A stretch of DNA of 28,208 nt from an uncultured Collinsella sp. (GCA_900551365.1 URVZ01000016.1:1-28208), one strand, 5' to 3'. Positions 6,233 through 13,850 are shown, numbered from the stretch's first letter. Numbers and translations are program-made. Notes: generated from the letters alone by a model not told the origin.

Positions 6233-8263
6233 CTACAGCTCGTTGGCCGCGTGATACGCCGTGCGAATGGCGCTCGCAATGTCGGCGGTGCGCTCACCCG
6301 AGCAGTCGCCCACGCAGGTCACGGGCACCGTCACGCCATCCAGGTCAAACGCGTTGGCCTTGGAGCCCACGGCCATCACCACGTAATCGCAGGCGATCTT
6401 CACCGGCTCCTCGGCGCCGTCCTCGGTGGTGCGAACAGCCTCCACGCCCTCGTCGGTAATGGCGGTCAGGCGGGTCTTAACATGCTGCTCCACGTTGTGC
6501 TCTGCAAAGTCGCTCATAATCAGCGGCAGAATGGTCTCGGACTCGCCCGCGGCAATCTTGTCGAGCATCTCCACGATCGCCACCTCGCAGCCGTGCTGCA
6601 GCAGGTGCTCGGCAGTCTCGGTGCCCACCAGGCCGCCGCCAATGACGGCGACGCGGCCGCTGAGCTCCACCTTGCCGGCCAGCACGTCCCAGCTCGAGAC
6701 GACCTTCTCCGAATAGGCACCCGGAACGGGGATGACCACGTCGTGTGCGCCCACGGCCACAATCGCAGCGTCGGCGGCGTTGAGGTCCTCAGCGGTAGCG
6801 GCATGGTTGAGCTCGACCTTCACGCCCAGGCCGGGCAGAATCTTCTCGTAGTACTCGACCGAGCGCATGATCTCGTCCTTGCGCGGAGGCGCGGCCGCCA
6901 GCACAATCTGGCCGCCCAGATGATCGCTCGCCTCGTAGACGGTCACGTCGTAGCCGCGCTTGGCCGCCACGCGCGCGGCCTCCAGACCGGCGATGCCGCC
7001 GCCCACCACGGCGATCTTCTTGTCGCCCTCGCCCGGCTTAATGGCGATGGTTGCCTCATCGCCGTTCTCGGCATTGAGCACGCACGAGATGTACTTGCGG
7101 TTTTGAATCGCATCGACGCAGCCCTTGTTGCAATTGAGGCACTCGCGGATGGGCTCACCCGTGGCGGCCTTCAGCGCAATGTCGGGGTCGCACATGAGCG
7201 AGCGGCCATAGGCGATGATGTCGGCGGCGCCGTCTTCCAGAATCTTCTCGCCGGCCTCGACCGAAACCACGCGGCCCACGGTTGCCACCGGCACGGAGAC
7301 CAGGGCCTTGACGCGCTCGGCCACGGGCAGCGTCCAGTTGTAGGGCATGGCACCCATGGGCGGAATGGTGTCGCCCATGTTGCCGGTGTGGTTGGCCTGT
7401 GCGACCTGAATCATATCGATGCCCGCACCCTCGAGCAGCTTGGCGAACTCGCAGGCCTCGTCGGGCTGCAGGCCACCCTTGCCGCGCGGCGTGCCGTCGG
7501 GGTTCTCCATGATCACGGGGAGCTTGTACTCCACCATCAGCTGCGGCGCGGCCTCCTTAATGGCGGCGACGACCTCCAGCGCGTAGCGAACGCGGTTCTC
7601 GAACGAACCACCGTACTCGTCGGTGCGCTGGTTGAGGATGGCCGAGCACAGCGAACCCACCAGGCGGTCGCCGTGGACCTCGATAGCGTCGATCCCGGCC
7701 TGCTGTGCGCGAGCGGCCGAGGCAGCGATGGCCTCCTTGATCTGGGTGAGCTGCTCTACGCTCGCCTCGTTCACAAAGTGCTGCATGTCGTGATGCAGCT
7801 TGGCGTAGGCCTGGTTGCGGATCTCGTTGGACTCGGCCATCTTGGCGGCAAAGGTCTCCTCGTCGCCGGCGGCCTTGGCCTCCTGCGCGGCCTTGGCGGC
7901 GGCCATGGATCCCATGACCATGCGGCCGACACCGGGCACATCGTACTCGGGGTGGAACAGCTGCAGCGCGACCTTGGCGCCGTGCTTGTGGACGGCGTCG
8001 GCCAGCGCCTTAAACGTGGGGATCTGGGCGTCGGTTGCCAGCTTGGGCGTGGGGCTTGCGGTCATGACGGGAGCGACGTCGCCGATGACGATGTAGCTCA
8101 CGCCGCCACGGGCCAAGCGCTCGTAAAAAGCCAGGCTGCGCTCGCCGATGGAACCGTCACGCTCCTCGTAGCCGGTGGTCAGCGGCGGAAACATAATGCG
8201 GTTCTTGAGCTCAAGGGGGCCAACCGTAATGGGCTGGAGCAGCTTGGATGCAGGTGTGGTCAT
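6233..8263 (-). CDS. FAD/FMN/[4Fe-4S] enoate-reductase-like oxidoreductase (2,4-dienoyl-CoA reductase family)
   Basis: A 676-residue three-cofactor enzyme. Residues ~1-365 are an Old Yellow Enzyme TIM barrel (LLQPITVGPLELKNRI; LNQRTDEYGGSFENRVRYAL). C375-x2-C378-x3-C382-x11-C394 binds a [4Fe-4S] cluster. Residues ~415-676 form an FAD/NAD(P)H module with GGGIAGLEAA and a second GGGLVGTETA. Family members move hydride from NAD(P)H through FAD and Fe-S to FMN and reduce activated C=C bonds. Where E. coli FadH carries its catalytic tyrosine (GSEGYLINQ), this protein reads HGDRLVGSL, so the substrate probably differs. It resembles the enoate, bile-acid or flavonoid reductases of gut anaerobes. The region ~115-165 is unusually Ala/Lys/Glu-rich. 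The start at 8263 is chosen over 8269 because AGAGAGG lies 7 nt upstream. It appears monocistronic, with its own terminator. Confidence 0.88.
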   Translation of the reverse strand: MTTPASKLLQPITVGPLELKNRIMFPPLTTGYEERDGSIGERSLAFYERLARGGVSYIVIGDVAPVMTASPTPKLATDAQIPTFKALADAVHKHGAKVALQLFHPEYDVPGVGRMVMGSMAAAKAAQEAKAAGDEETFAAKMAESNEIRNQAYAKLHHDMQHFVNEASVEQLTQIKEAIAASAARAQQAGIDAIEVHGDRLVGSLCSAILNQRTDEYGGSFENRVRYALEVVAAIKEAAPQLMVEYKLPVIMENPDGTPRGKGGLQPDEACEFAKLLEGAGIDMIQVAQANHTGNMGDTIPPMGAMPYNWTLPVAERVKALVSVPVATVGRVVSVEAGEKILEDGAADIIAYGRSLMCDPDIALKAATGEPIRECLNCNKGCVDAIQNRKYISCVLNAENGDEATIAIKPGEGDKKIAVVGGGIAGLEAARVAAKRGYDVTVYEASDHLGGQIVLAAAPPRKDEIMRSVEYYEKILPGLGVKVELNHAATAEDLNAADAAIVAVGAHDVVIPVPGAYSEKVVSSWDVLAGKVELSGRVAVIGGGLVGTETAEHLLQHGCEVAIVEMLDKIAAGESETILPLIMSDFAEHNVEQHVKTRLTAITDEGVEAVRTTEDGAEEPVKIACDYVVMAVGSKANAFDLDGVTVPVTCVGDCSGERTADIASAIRTAYHAANEL

Positions 8264-8410
8264 GGACATTCCTCTCTTGTAGGCGCGGCGGCGATGATGC
8301 CGCGTAGTTATCTAGAGGATATGGCATGGGAATACAGCAGCGCAACGGAAATCGGCGGACAGCAGGTAGCGGCAGGTGGATGGGGATGGGCGGGGCGGCC
8401 CGTCGGTTTA

Positions 8411-8728
8411 TCTCAATCTGTAACAGTTACGCGACAAAACCGGGTCTTACTGTTACAGATCGAGACATTCCTCTCGGCCCATCCTCAACAATCTAGATCT
8501 GTAACAGCTAGGCCCACTTTTGACCCCTACCTGTTACAGATCGAGACAAACCAAACCCGCCTGCTAGAAAATCTCAATCTGTAACGGTTACTCGGCAAAA
8601 ACCGTCCCTCGTGTTACAGATTTAGACAAACACGACCAAGCCCACCGGTATATCTCGATCTGTAACACCCAGCCGCCCAAATCGGGTCTAGATGTTACAG
8701 ATCGAGATTTTGTTTGAGAGGCCGAGAA
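8411..8728. repeat. Array 1: four 55-bp palindromic units (15-25-15 bp) at 80-81 bp period
   Basis: Units lie at 8411-8465, 8492-8546, 8572-8626 and 8653-8707. Each starts with a 15-bp arm close to TCTCAATCTGTAACA and ends with its near inverse complement TGTTACAGATCGAGA, with exactly 25 bp of different sequence between them. The gaps between units are 26, 25 and 26 bp, also different from one another. After the last unit comes the motif GAGGCCGAGAA (8718-8728), which is also found after array 2 at 27145-27378. The 147 bp between 8264 and 8410 hold the upstream region of the flavoenzyme gene and no gene I recognise. The arms alternate in orientation, so this is not a CRISPR array. Function unknown. 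Confidence 0.9.
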
Positions 8729-8756
8729 TTGGATCGAAAACACGGTCCCGAAATAA

Positions 8757-8788
8757 CAAAAAAGCTCGCCGGCTAGGCCGACGAGCTG
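8757..8788 (-). terminator. Terminator downstream of tRNA-Met
   Basis: An 11-bp stem with one mismatch (8763-8773 with 8777-8787; AGCTCGCCGGC and GCCGACGAGCT) and a 3-nt loop is followed on the minus strand by a run of six T. It begins 9 nt after the encoded CCA. Confidence 0.85.
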
Positions 8789-8796
8789 CAAGTTCT

Positions 8797-8873
8797 TGGT
8801 CGCGGGGGCAGGATTTGAACCTACGACCTCCGGGTTATGAGCCCGGCGAGCTACCAGACTGCTCCACCCCGCA
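8797..8873 (-). tRNA. Initiator tRNA-fMet (anticodon CAT), CCA encoded
   Basis: The 77-nt cloverleaf reads on the minus strand with acceptor TGCGGGG/CCCCGCG, D arm GAGCAGTCTGGTAGCTC, anticodon stem-loop CGGGCTCATAACCCG and T arm GTAGG-TTCAAAT-CCTGC, then A and an encoded CCA. The GGG/CCC pairs of the anticodon stem and the D-arm sequence mark it as the initiator. Position 1-72 is T-G, so the usual initiator lack of a Watson-Crick pair at this site is kept, but as a wobble pair rather than the common C-A mismatch. A promoter (8905-8933) and a terminator flank it, so it is a single-gene unit. Confidence 0.95.
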
Positions 8874-8904
8874 ATGTCTGGGCGCTTCATGTGCGCAAGA
8901 AAGA

Positions 8905-8933
8905 ATATTACGCGGGAGTTCGGTAAGCGGCAA
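8905..8933 (-). promoter_or_regulatory. Promoter of tRNA-fMet
   Basis: On the minus strand TTGCCG (8928-8933) and TAATAT (8905-8910) are separated by 17 bp and lie about 32 nt before the first base of the tRNA. Confidence 0.65.
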
Positions 8934-9070
8934 GGAAAATCTCGTAGAGCATAATTCCTTCATATTTAAAACCCCTCAGCCCCTATCACCGTAAACGAAT
9001 CGCAGCCGAGCGCCGTCGGCGGCGCGTATACAATGGTGCGCGTCCTTTTATGCCAACACTGGGAGTAGAC

Positions 9071-9844
9071 ATGCTGCTCGCTATCGATATGGGAAACACG
9101 CAGACGGCCATGGGCCTGTTTGACGGAGACGAGCTGGTGCAGTCGTGGCGTATGCCCACCGACCGCTCCTATACCGCCGACGAGATCCACGTGCGCCTGA
9201 TGGGTTTCTTTAAGATGTACGGCCTTTCGCTCGATGCGGTCGACGCAATCGCCTTTGCGGGCGTGGTGCCGCAGCTCTCGCGCGAGTGGCACGCCGTGGC
9301 CGACCGCATTGCCGCGGACGCCATCGTCATCGGGCCGCAGACGGCCGCGGTGACCAAGCTGCGCGCGGCGCGCCCCCAGGCCGTAGGTGCCGATCGCGTC
9401 GCCAACGCCGTTGCGGCCGAGACTTTCTACGGCGCGCCGGCAATCGTGGTGGACTTTGGCACCGCGACCAATATCGACGTCATCGATGAGGACGGTTATT
9501 ACATTGGCGGAGCGATCGCGCCAGGCATTCGCATCTCCATGGACGCGCTTGCCGCCCGTGCCGCCAAGCTCGCCAGCGTGCCGCTCGAGGCGCCCGAGCA
9601 CGCCATCGGCCGCGATACCGAGGAGTGCATCAAGGTCGGCGCCGTAACGGGCGCCGCCGCCATGGCTGAGGGCCTGGTCGCGCGCATGAAGCGCGAGCTG
9701 GGCCGCGAGGATGCCACCGTTATCGCCACGGGCGGTCTCGCCAGCATCGTCGCCGATTCGACCGATGCCTTCGACGTGGTCGACGGACAGCTCACCATCA
9801 AGGGTATCTGCGAAATCTACCGCCGCATGCAGGAGCTGGGATAG
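9071..9844 (+). CDS. coaX: Type III pantothenate kinase
   Basis: CoaX phosphorylates pantothenate with ATP in the first step of coenzyme A synthesis, in the cytosol. The 257-residue protein begins MLLAIDMGNTQTAMGLFDGD, which carries the N-terminal phosphate-binding motif. It also has GADRVANAVAA, the metal/active-site segment DFGTATNIDV and GGAIAPGI, and the C-terminal ATGGL. The length is normal for the family. ATG 9071 is chosen over an upstream ATG at 9050 because GGGAG lies just before it and family members begin at this residue. Type III enzymes resist feedback by CoA and do not use pantothenate analogues. It is transcribed away from the tRNA and seems to be a single gene; a 16-bp hairpin repeat lies about 55 nt after the stop and may stop transcription. 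Confidence 0.95.
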   Translation: MLLAIDMGNTQTAMGLFDGDELVQSWRMPTDRSYTADEIHVRLMGFFKMYGLSLDAVDAIAFAGVVPQLSREWHAVADRIAADAIVIGPQTAAVTKLRAARPQAVGADRVANAVAAETFYGAPAIVVDFGTATNIDVIDEDGYYIGGAIAPGIRISMDALAARAAKLASVPLEAPEHAIGRDTEECIKVGAVTGAAAMAEGLVARMKRELGREDATVIATGGLASIVADSTDAFDVVDGQLTIKGICEIYRRMQELG

Positions 9845-9897
9845 GACAGGGGCTTAAGTCGAGCACGAGCGCGAGCGGCGAACTAGGCAACGCATCG

Positions 9898-9944
9898 GCC
9901 CTATTCCTCAAAATCGAAAGATTTTCAGTTTTGAGGAATAGGGC
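9898..9944. repeat. 43-bp-class hairpin repeat, copy A (between coaX and the ATPase gene)
   Basis: A perfect 16-bp stem (GCCCTATTCCTCAAAA at 9898-9913 with TTTTGAGGAATAGGGC at 9929-9944) encloses a 15-nt loop that contains its own GAAA/TTTC pairing. It lies between the 3' ends of two convergent genes, so it could act as a two-way terminator. Two further copies lie at 11174-11214 and 11259-11301. Confidence 0.9.
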
Positions 9945-9950
9945 TTTCTG

Positions 9951-11147
9951 CTAGGCCTCGTCGCACAGCCACCTCGCCAGGTCCACGATCTGCACCCCAT
10001 TGCGGTCCGTGGCCTCGTGATGCGTGCGGGCGAGAATCATCTTGGGGTACGCGTCGCCAATGCTCAGCAGTGGTGAAATCTCGCGTTCAAATGTCTTATC
10101 CGAGCTGATGTCGTCGCTCACCTGAATGTAGAGCTTCTCGCTTCGCTTGATTGCTACAAAGTCTATTTCCTTTTTATAGAGCACGCCGACGTATACCTCG
10201 TATCCGCGGCGCAGCAGCTCGATTGCCACCATGTTCTCGTATACGCGTCCCCAATCCATATCACGTGTACCGAGCAGCGCGTATTTGAACGCGTGGTCTG
10301 CCAGGTAATACTTCTCGCCGCTCTTAAGGTATTTTTTGCCGTGGATGTCGTACCGACGAACTTTATAGAAGGCAAACGCATCGCACAGGTACCCCATGTA
10401 CGTGCCGACCGTCTTGTTCGTTATCTTTAGCCCATCCGCGTTCAAAATATCCGTAATGTTACGTGCCGACGTTATGTTGGATACGTTGTCCATCATGTAA
10501 TCGGCAATGCGCAGCAGCGCCGATTCGTTTCTCACGTTATGCCGCTGCACGATATCTCTCACGATGAGCGTTTTGAAGACATTGGAGAGATATTGATAAC
10601 GCTGCTCCTGCAGTGGATAAGGGTAGGAGCCGGACATACCGCCGGTTCTCGCGTACTCATCGAAGTCGCGGTCGACCTCGCCCTCGTCGCCATAGAGTCG
10701 ATACTCCTCAAACGAGAATGGGAAAACCTCGATCTCAAACGTACGCCCCGTAAAGAGCGTCGACAGATCGCTCGACAGCAAAAAGGCATTCGATCCGGTA
10801 ATGAATATGTCGTACTGCTCGGATGCGTGGAGGCTGTTGATCGCACGCTCAAAACCGTCGCACATCTGAACTTCATCGATAAGCAGAAAGTTTTGTTTGC
10901 CGGACACTCGATGCTCTTTTACATAGGCGAGCAGCGCGTGATACTCGAGCAGATTCTCGAACTCATCGAGGTTGTAGTTGATATGGATGACATTCGAATT
11001 GGACAGATTTGCCTCCACGTAATCGCGGAGGGCCTCGAGCAATTTTGATTTACCGCTACGACGGATGCCCGTGATGACCTTGATGTCCGGCACGCCAATA
11101 AGGCTCGTCAACGTGTCCATATATGACGTTCTATTGATGAGTTTCAT
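9951..11147 (-). CDS. AAA-family ATPase with C-terminal DUF4143 nuclease-like domain
   Basis: This 398-residue protein is of the AAA_14/DUF4143 type that is common and often mobile in gut bacteria. Walker A is GIRRSGKSKLL (about residues 27-37), Walker B is NFLLIDEVQ (~86-94) and sensor 1 is FITGSN. The middle is helical. The C-terminal part has VYENMVAIELLRRGYEVYVG and then KKEIDFVAIK...LYIQVS, resembling a PD-(D/E)xK nuclease core. The biological role of the family is not settled; proposed links to toxin, defence or restriction-like functions are inference. The start is set by GAGGAGG 5 nt upstream. GC content is visibly lower and codon use more mixed than in the flanking coaX and folate genes. 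Hairpin repeats lie just past its stop (copy A) and just before its start (copies B and C). Both features suggest acquired DNA. Confidence 0.88.
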   Translation of the reverse strand: MKLINRTSYMDTLTSLIGVPDIKVITGIRRSGKSKLLEALRDYVEANLSNSNVIHINYNLDEFENLLEYHALLAYVKEHRVSGKQNFLLIDEVQMCDGFERAINSLHASEQYDIFITGSNAFLLSSDLSTLFTGRTFEIEVFPFSFEEYRLYGDEGEVDRDFDEYARTGGMSGSYPYPLQEQRYQYLSNVFKTLIVRDIVQRHNVRNESALLRIADYMMDNVSNITSARNITDILNADGLKITNKTVGTYMGYLCDAFAFYKVRRYDIHGKKYLKSGEKYYLADHAFKYALLGTRDMDWGRVYENMVAIELLRRGYEVYVGVLYKKEIDFVAIKRSEKLYIQVSDDISSDKTFEREISPLLSIGDAYPKMILARTHHEATDRNGVQIVDLARWLCDEA

Positions 11148-11173
11148 TGGGGCCTCCTCGCGGTCTTTTATCG

Positions 11174-11214
11174 CTATTCCTCAAAATTGAAAAATTTTCA
11201 GTTTTGAGGAATAG
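11174..11214. repeat. 43-bp-class hairpin repeat, copy B (upstream of the ATPase gene)
   Basis: A 13-bp perfect stem (CTATTCCTCAAAA at 11174-11186 with TTTTGAGGAATAG at 11202-11214) has a 15-nt loop TTGAAAAATTTTCAG. It ends only 26 nt before the ATPase start codon, so it lies in the promoter or 5' leader of that gene. Confidence 0.9.
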
Positions 11215-11258
11215 GCTCTATAGCGAATATACCTCGCGAAAGACCGAGCTGCCTTAAT

Positions 11259-11301
11259 CCTATTCCTCAAAAACGAAAATTTTTCAGTTTTGAGGAATAG
11301 G
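11259..11301. repeat. 43-bp-class hairpin repeat, copy C
   Basis: A 14-bp perfect stem (CCTATTCCTCAAAA at 11259-11272 with TTTTGAGGAATAGG at 11288-11301) has a 15-nt loop ACGAAAATTTTTCAG. It has the same architecture and loop class as copies A and B and lies 44 bp from copy B. Confidence 0.9.
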
Positions 11302-11332
11302 GCGCTGGCAACCCATTCCCCAGATAGGCGAA

Positions 11333-11360
11333 ACCCTCCCCGGCACAGGCCGAGGAGGGT
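11333..11360 (-). terminator. Candidate terminator after the biotin-ligase-like gene
   Basis: The sequence 11333-11360 folds into a 12-bp GC-rich stem with one mismatch (ACCCTCC...GGAGGGT outer part). On the minus strand only a short TTT follows, so termination strength is uncertain. Confidence 0.5.
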
Positions 11361-11399
11361 CTTGTTGTCATGTCTATCTTTGGGCGCGAACGCCCCGCG

Positions 11400-12101
11400 C
11401 TACAGCCCGCGAATTCGTACGGCCTCGGGCGGAAACTCCTGCTCGCCGGCATCGGTCTTAATGGTCGCGCGGCCCCAGATGTCCAGGCCCGCAAACACAC
11501 CGACCGCAAGCGGCAAACCGTTGGGCGACACCGCCGCAACTTGGCGGCCCAGCAGCGGCACCATGTCGAAGTACTCGCCCAGCACGGGAGCCAGCGGCCC
11601 TGCGGCGCCCTGCGGCGTGTTGGCAACAGCCGCCCAGGCATCCACACGGGTCAGCACGGCGGCGGCCAACTCTTCGACCAGCGCTTCGTCAGCTACGTCC
11701 ACACCAAGCTCGCTCAACACCGAATGCTCAATATCCACCGTCACGGCACCGAACATGCCCGCAGCACCGGCACCACCGTTGACGGCGACGCGCGCGAACG
11801 ACGTCTCAAACGCGGGCGCGCCGCACACAATGTCGCTCGGCCACTGGATACCCACCTTACCGGCAAGGCCCAACCCCGGCGTCGAAGCCGTGCCCACGAG
11901 CGCGTCCATCATGCCCATCGCAGCCACAAACGGCAGGCCGTGGAAGGCATGCATGTTCACATCCGGACGCACGACCAGCGAAAACGTCAGCGAGGCATCG
12001 CCCGTGCTCCATGCGCACCAGCCCGCGGACGCACCCTCGCGGCCCGCGTCACGCGCGGCGTCAAGCTCGGTACCGGCGGCAACAGCATTCATCTCGATCA
12101 T
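11400..12101 (-). CDS. Biotin-protein-ligase-like protein, probably degenerate
   Basis: This 233-residue protein has the general layout of a BirA/LplA-type ligase: a short N-terminus, GWCAWSTGDASLTFSLVVRP, then IQWPSDIVC (compare KWPND), and a C-terminal SH3-like segment around VGVFAGLDIWGRATIKT. Key catalytic features look eroded. The biotin loop GRGRxGR is replaced by GREGASAGW, and the lysine of the K-x-x-G-I-L-V-E motif is not seen after QWPSDI. The first ~30 residues of the normal catalytic domain, and any N-terminal DNA-binding domain, are absent. It may be a non-catalytic paralogue or a protein with another ligand. It starts directly after the folP-folK stop and in the same reading frame (ATG TAG ATG). 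Its assignment rests on weak motif matches. Confidence 0.55.
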   Translation of the reverse strand: MIEMNAVAAGTELDAARDAGREGASAGWCAWSTGDASLTFSLVVRPDVNMHAFHGLPFVAAMGMMDALVGTASTPGLGLAGKVGIQWPSDIVCGAPAFETSFARVAVNGGAGAAGMFGAVTVDIEHSVLSELGVDVADEALVEELAAAVLTRVDAWAAVANTPQGAAGPLAPVLGEYFDMVPLLGRQVAAVSPNGLPLAVGVFAGLDIWGRATIKTDAGEQEFPPEAVRIRGL

Positions 12102-13850
12102 CTACATACGCCCCAATTCGCCCACGATATGGCCCACGCGGTCCTCGGGCTCCTTGACCTCGACACCGTTGTAGCGGAAGAACCGCGCCGGGTCGTGCAT
12201 CAGGTCCTCGAGCGGCACCAGCACAAAGTCGCGTTCGCCGATCAGCGGATGCGGCAGGCGCAGCTTTTTGCCGCCGTGGGTCTCGCCGTCCATCCACAGC
12301 AGGTCCAGATCGATGGTGCGCGGGCCGTTGGCCTTGGCCTTTTTGGAGCGGTCGCGCCCCAGCTCAGCCTCGATCTTCATAAGCTCGTCGAGCAGCACCA
12401 ACGGCGCCAGCTCGGTCTTGATCTCGATGACGGCGTTGGCAAACGCGTCCTGGCGCGTCTCGTAGGCAGGCTCGCTCTCGTAGATCTTGGAGGAGTTGGA
12501 CACGCAGGTGAGTGGAATCTCGGCGATCATCTCGCGTGCGGCGCGGATGTTGTCGCAGCGATGCCCCAAGTTGGAGCCCACTGCCACAAACGCGCGGCGC
12601 GGCTGCGGCTTGGCAACCGCCCAGTAACCGTTCAGGAACTGCGCAAAACCCGCGGCGTCGTGCACGCGCACGATGTTGGCACCGGCCTGGATGGCGCCCA
12701 GGCACACGCCAAACGTAGCGGCATCGCGCTCGGCGGCCTCGGTCACGCCCGAGACGGCGCCCACAAAGCGCTTGCGCGACACGGCGCACATGAGCGGATA
12801 GCCCAGTGACGCCATCTTGGCAGTCTCGCGCTGGATGACGATATCCTCGTTAGCCGACTTACCAAAGCCCGGGCCAGGATCGATGCAGATGCGGTCGCGC
12901 GACACGCCGGCATGGATGAGCGTGCGGGCCTGGTCGGACAGAAAGCCCATAACGCGGCGCATGATGGGCGCCGAATCGGGCAGGGTGAAGCGGCGGAGCT
13001 GCGAGGTGGGCACGTAGGCTTCCTCGCGGCGGGCGCTGCGGCGCATCATGGCTGCCAGGTGGTCATTGGACTCCGATGCGACCTCGGTGGCTGCGGGCGC
13101 GGCCTCGGGCGCGGGCGCGACGGTCTCGGCGGCAGCAGCCTGCTCGGCGGCCGGCGTCTCCTGCCCCAGCTCGGTTGCAGGCTCGGACGTGGGCTCCGGC
13201 TCGCCAAACGGCAGTGAGGGCTGTACCACACCGCCCGGAAGCTTGGCCTCAACCTTGGGCTCGCCCAGCAACTTGCCGCGACGGCGACGGGCCGGCTTCT
13301 CGGCCTCGCGCGCGGCCTCGGCGGCCGCTTCGCGTGCCTTCTCGGCAACAAACGCCGCAGCCGAGGTATCGAGCTGCACCGTTGCGTGCGTGCGGGCGGG
13401 CGCGGCGACCTCGCCGGCATGCATCACGATGACGCCGCAGGTGCTCGTCTTAACAAACTCGACCATCTTGGGATCGGTGAAGCCGGTCACGTCGTTGACG
13501 ATCGAGGCGCCGCAGCGCACGGCCGCCTTGGCAACCGCTACATGACGCGTGTCGATCGAGACGATGGCGCCCTCCTTGGCCAGCGCGCGCACCACGGGCA
13601 GCACGCGGCGCGCTTCCTCATCGGGGTTGACCGGGGTAAAACCAGGGCGCGTGGACTCGCCGCCCACGTCGATGATGTCGGCGCCGGCATCGAGCATCGC
13701 CAGGCCGTACTCGATGGCGGCATCGGGGTCGAAGTGCTCCCCGCCGTCGCTAAACGAATCGGGCGTCACGTTGAGGACGCCCATGATGCGCGGACGGTCA
13801 AAGCTGAGCTCGTACTTTCCGCACCGCCATGTCTTGCTGTCGTTCGCCAT
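12102..13850 (-). CDS. folP: Dihydropteroate synthase-HPPK fusion (FolP-FolK) with large insertion in the FolP barrel
   Basis: A bifunctional folate enzyme of 582 residues. FolP joins pABA to hydroxymethyl-dihydropterin diphosphate; FolK makes that diphosphate. FolP motifs are IMGVLNVTPDSFSDGG (22-37), DVGGESTRPG (61-70), SIDTRHVAVAKAA (98-110), IVNDVTG, VIVMHAG (140-146), then IDPGPGFGK (323-331) and AVSRKRFVG (356-364). FolK starts near 419 with FVAVGSNLGHRCDNIRAA and has NGPRTIDLDLL and LPHPLIGERDFVLVPL. Residues ~147-290 are an Ala/Glu/Pro-rich, probably disordered insert inside the barrel, absent from ordinary FolP. The start 13850 has AGGAGG 6 nt upstream; an in-frame ATG at 13856 abuts that site and is less likely. 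folB and folE are not in this window. The biotin-ligase-like gene follows at once. Confidence 0.93.
   Translation of the reverse strand: MANDSKTWRCGKYELSFDRPRIMGVLNVTPDSFSDGGEHFDPDAAIEYGLAMLDAGADIIDVGGESTRPGFTPVNPDEEARRVLPVVRALAKEGAIVSIDTRHVAVAKAAVRCGASIVNDVTGFTDPKMVEFVKTSTCGVIVMHAGEVAAPARTHATVQLDTSAAAFVAEKAREAAAEAAREAEKPARRRRGKLLGEPKVEAKLPGGVVQPSLPFGEPEPTSEPATELGQETPAAEQAAAAETVAPAPEAAPAATEVASESNDHLAAMMRRSARREEAYVPTSQLRRFTLPDSAPIMRRVMGFLSDQARTLIHAGVSRDRICIDPGPGFGKSANEDIVIQRETAKMASLGYPLMCAVSRKRFVGAVSGVTEAAERDAATFGVCLGAIQAGANIVRVHDAAGFAQFLNGYWAVAKPQPRRAFVAVGSNLGHRCDNIRAAREMIAEIPLTCVSNSSKIYESEPAYETRQDAFANAVIEIKTELAPLVLLDELMKIEAELGRDRSKKAKANGPRTIDLDLLWMDGETHGGKKLRLPHPLIGERDFVLVPLEDLMHDPARFFRYNGVEVKEPEDRVGHIVGELGRM

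Noticed and set aside
6251..8584. 777-codon open frame on the plus strand, antisense to the flavoenzyme
   Set aside because: It mirrors a gene with clear family motifs on the other strand; long antisense frames are common in GC-rich DNA. Its His/Gly/Leu/Val-rich translation matches no family I know.
8411..8728. CRISPR array
   Set aside because: The repeats alternate in orientation, are only 15 bp long and vary, and no cas gene is present in the window.
9050..9070. Upstream ATG for coaX
   Set aside because: The ribosome site GGGAG lies between it and ATG 9071, and the family begins at the later Met.
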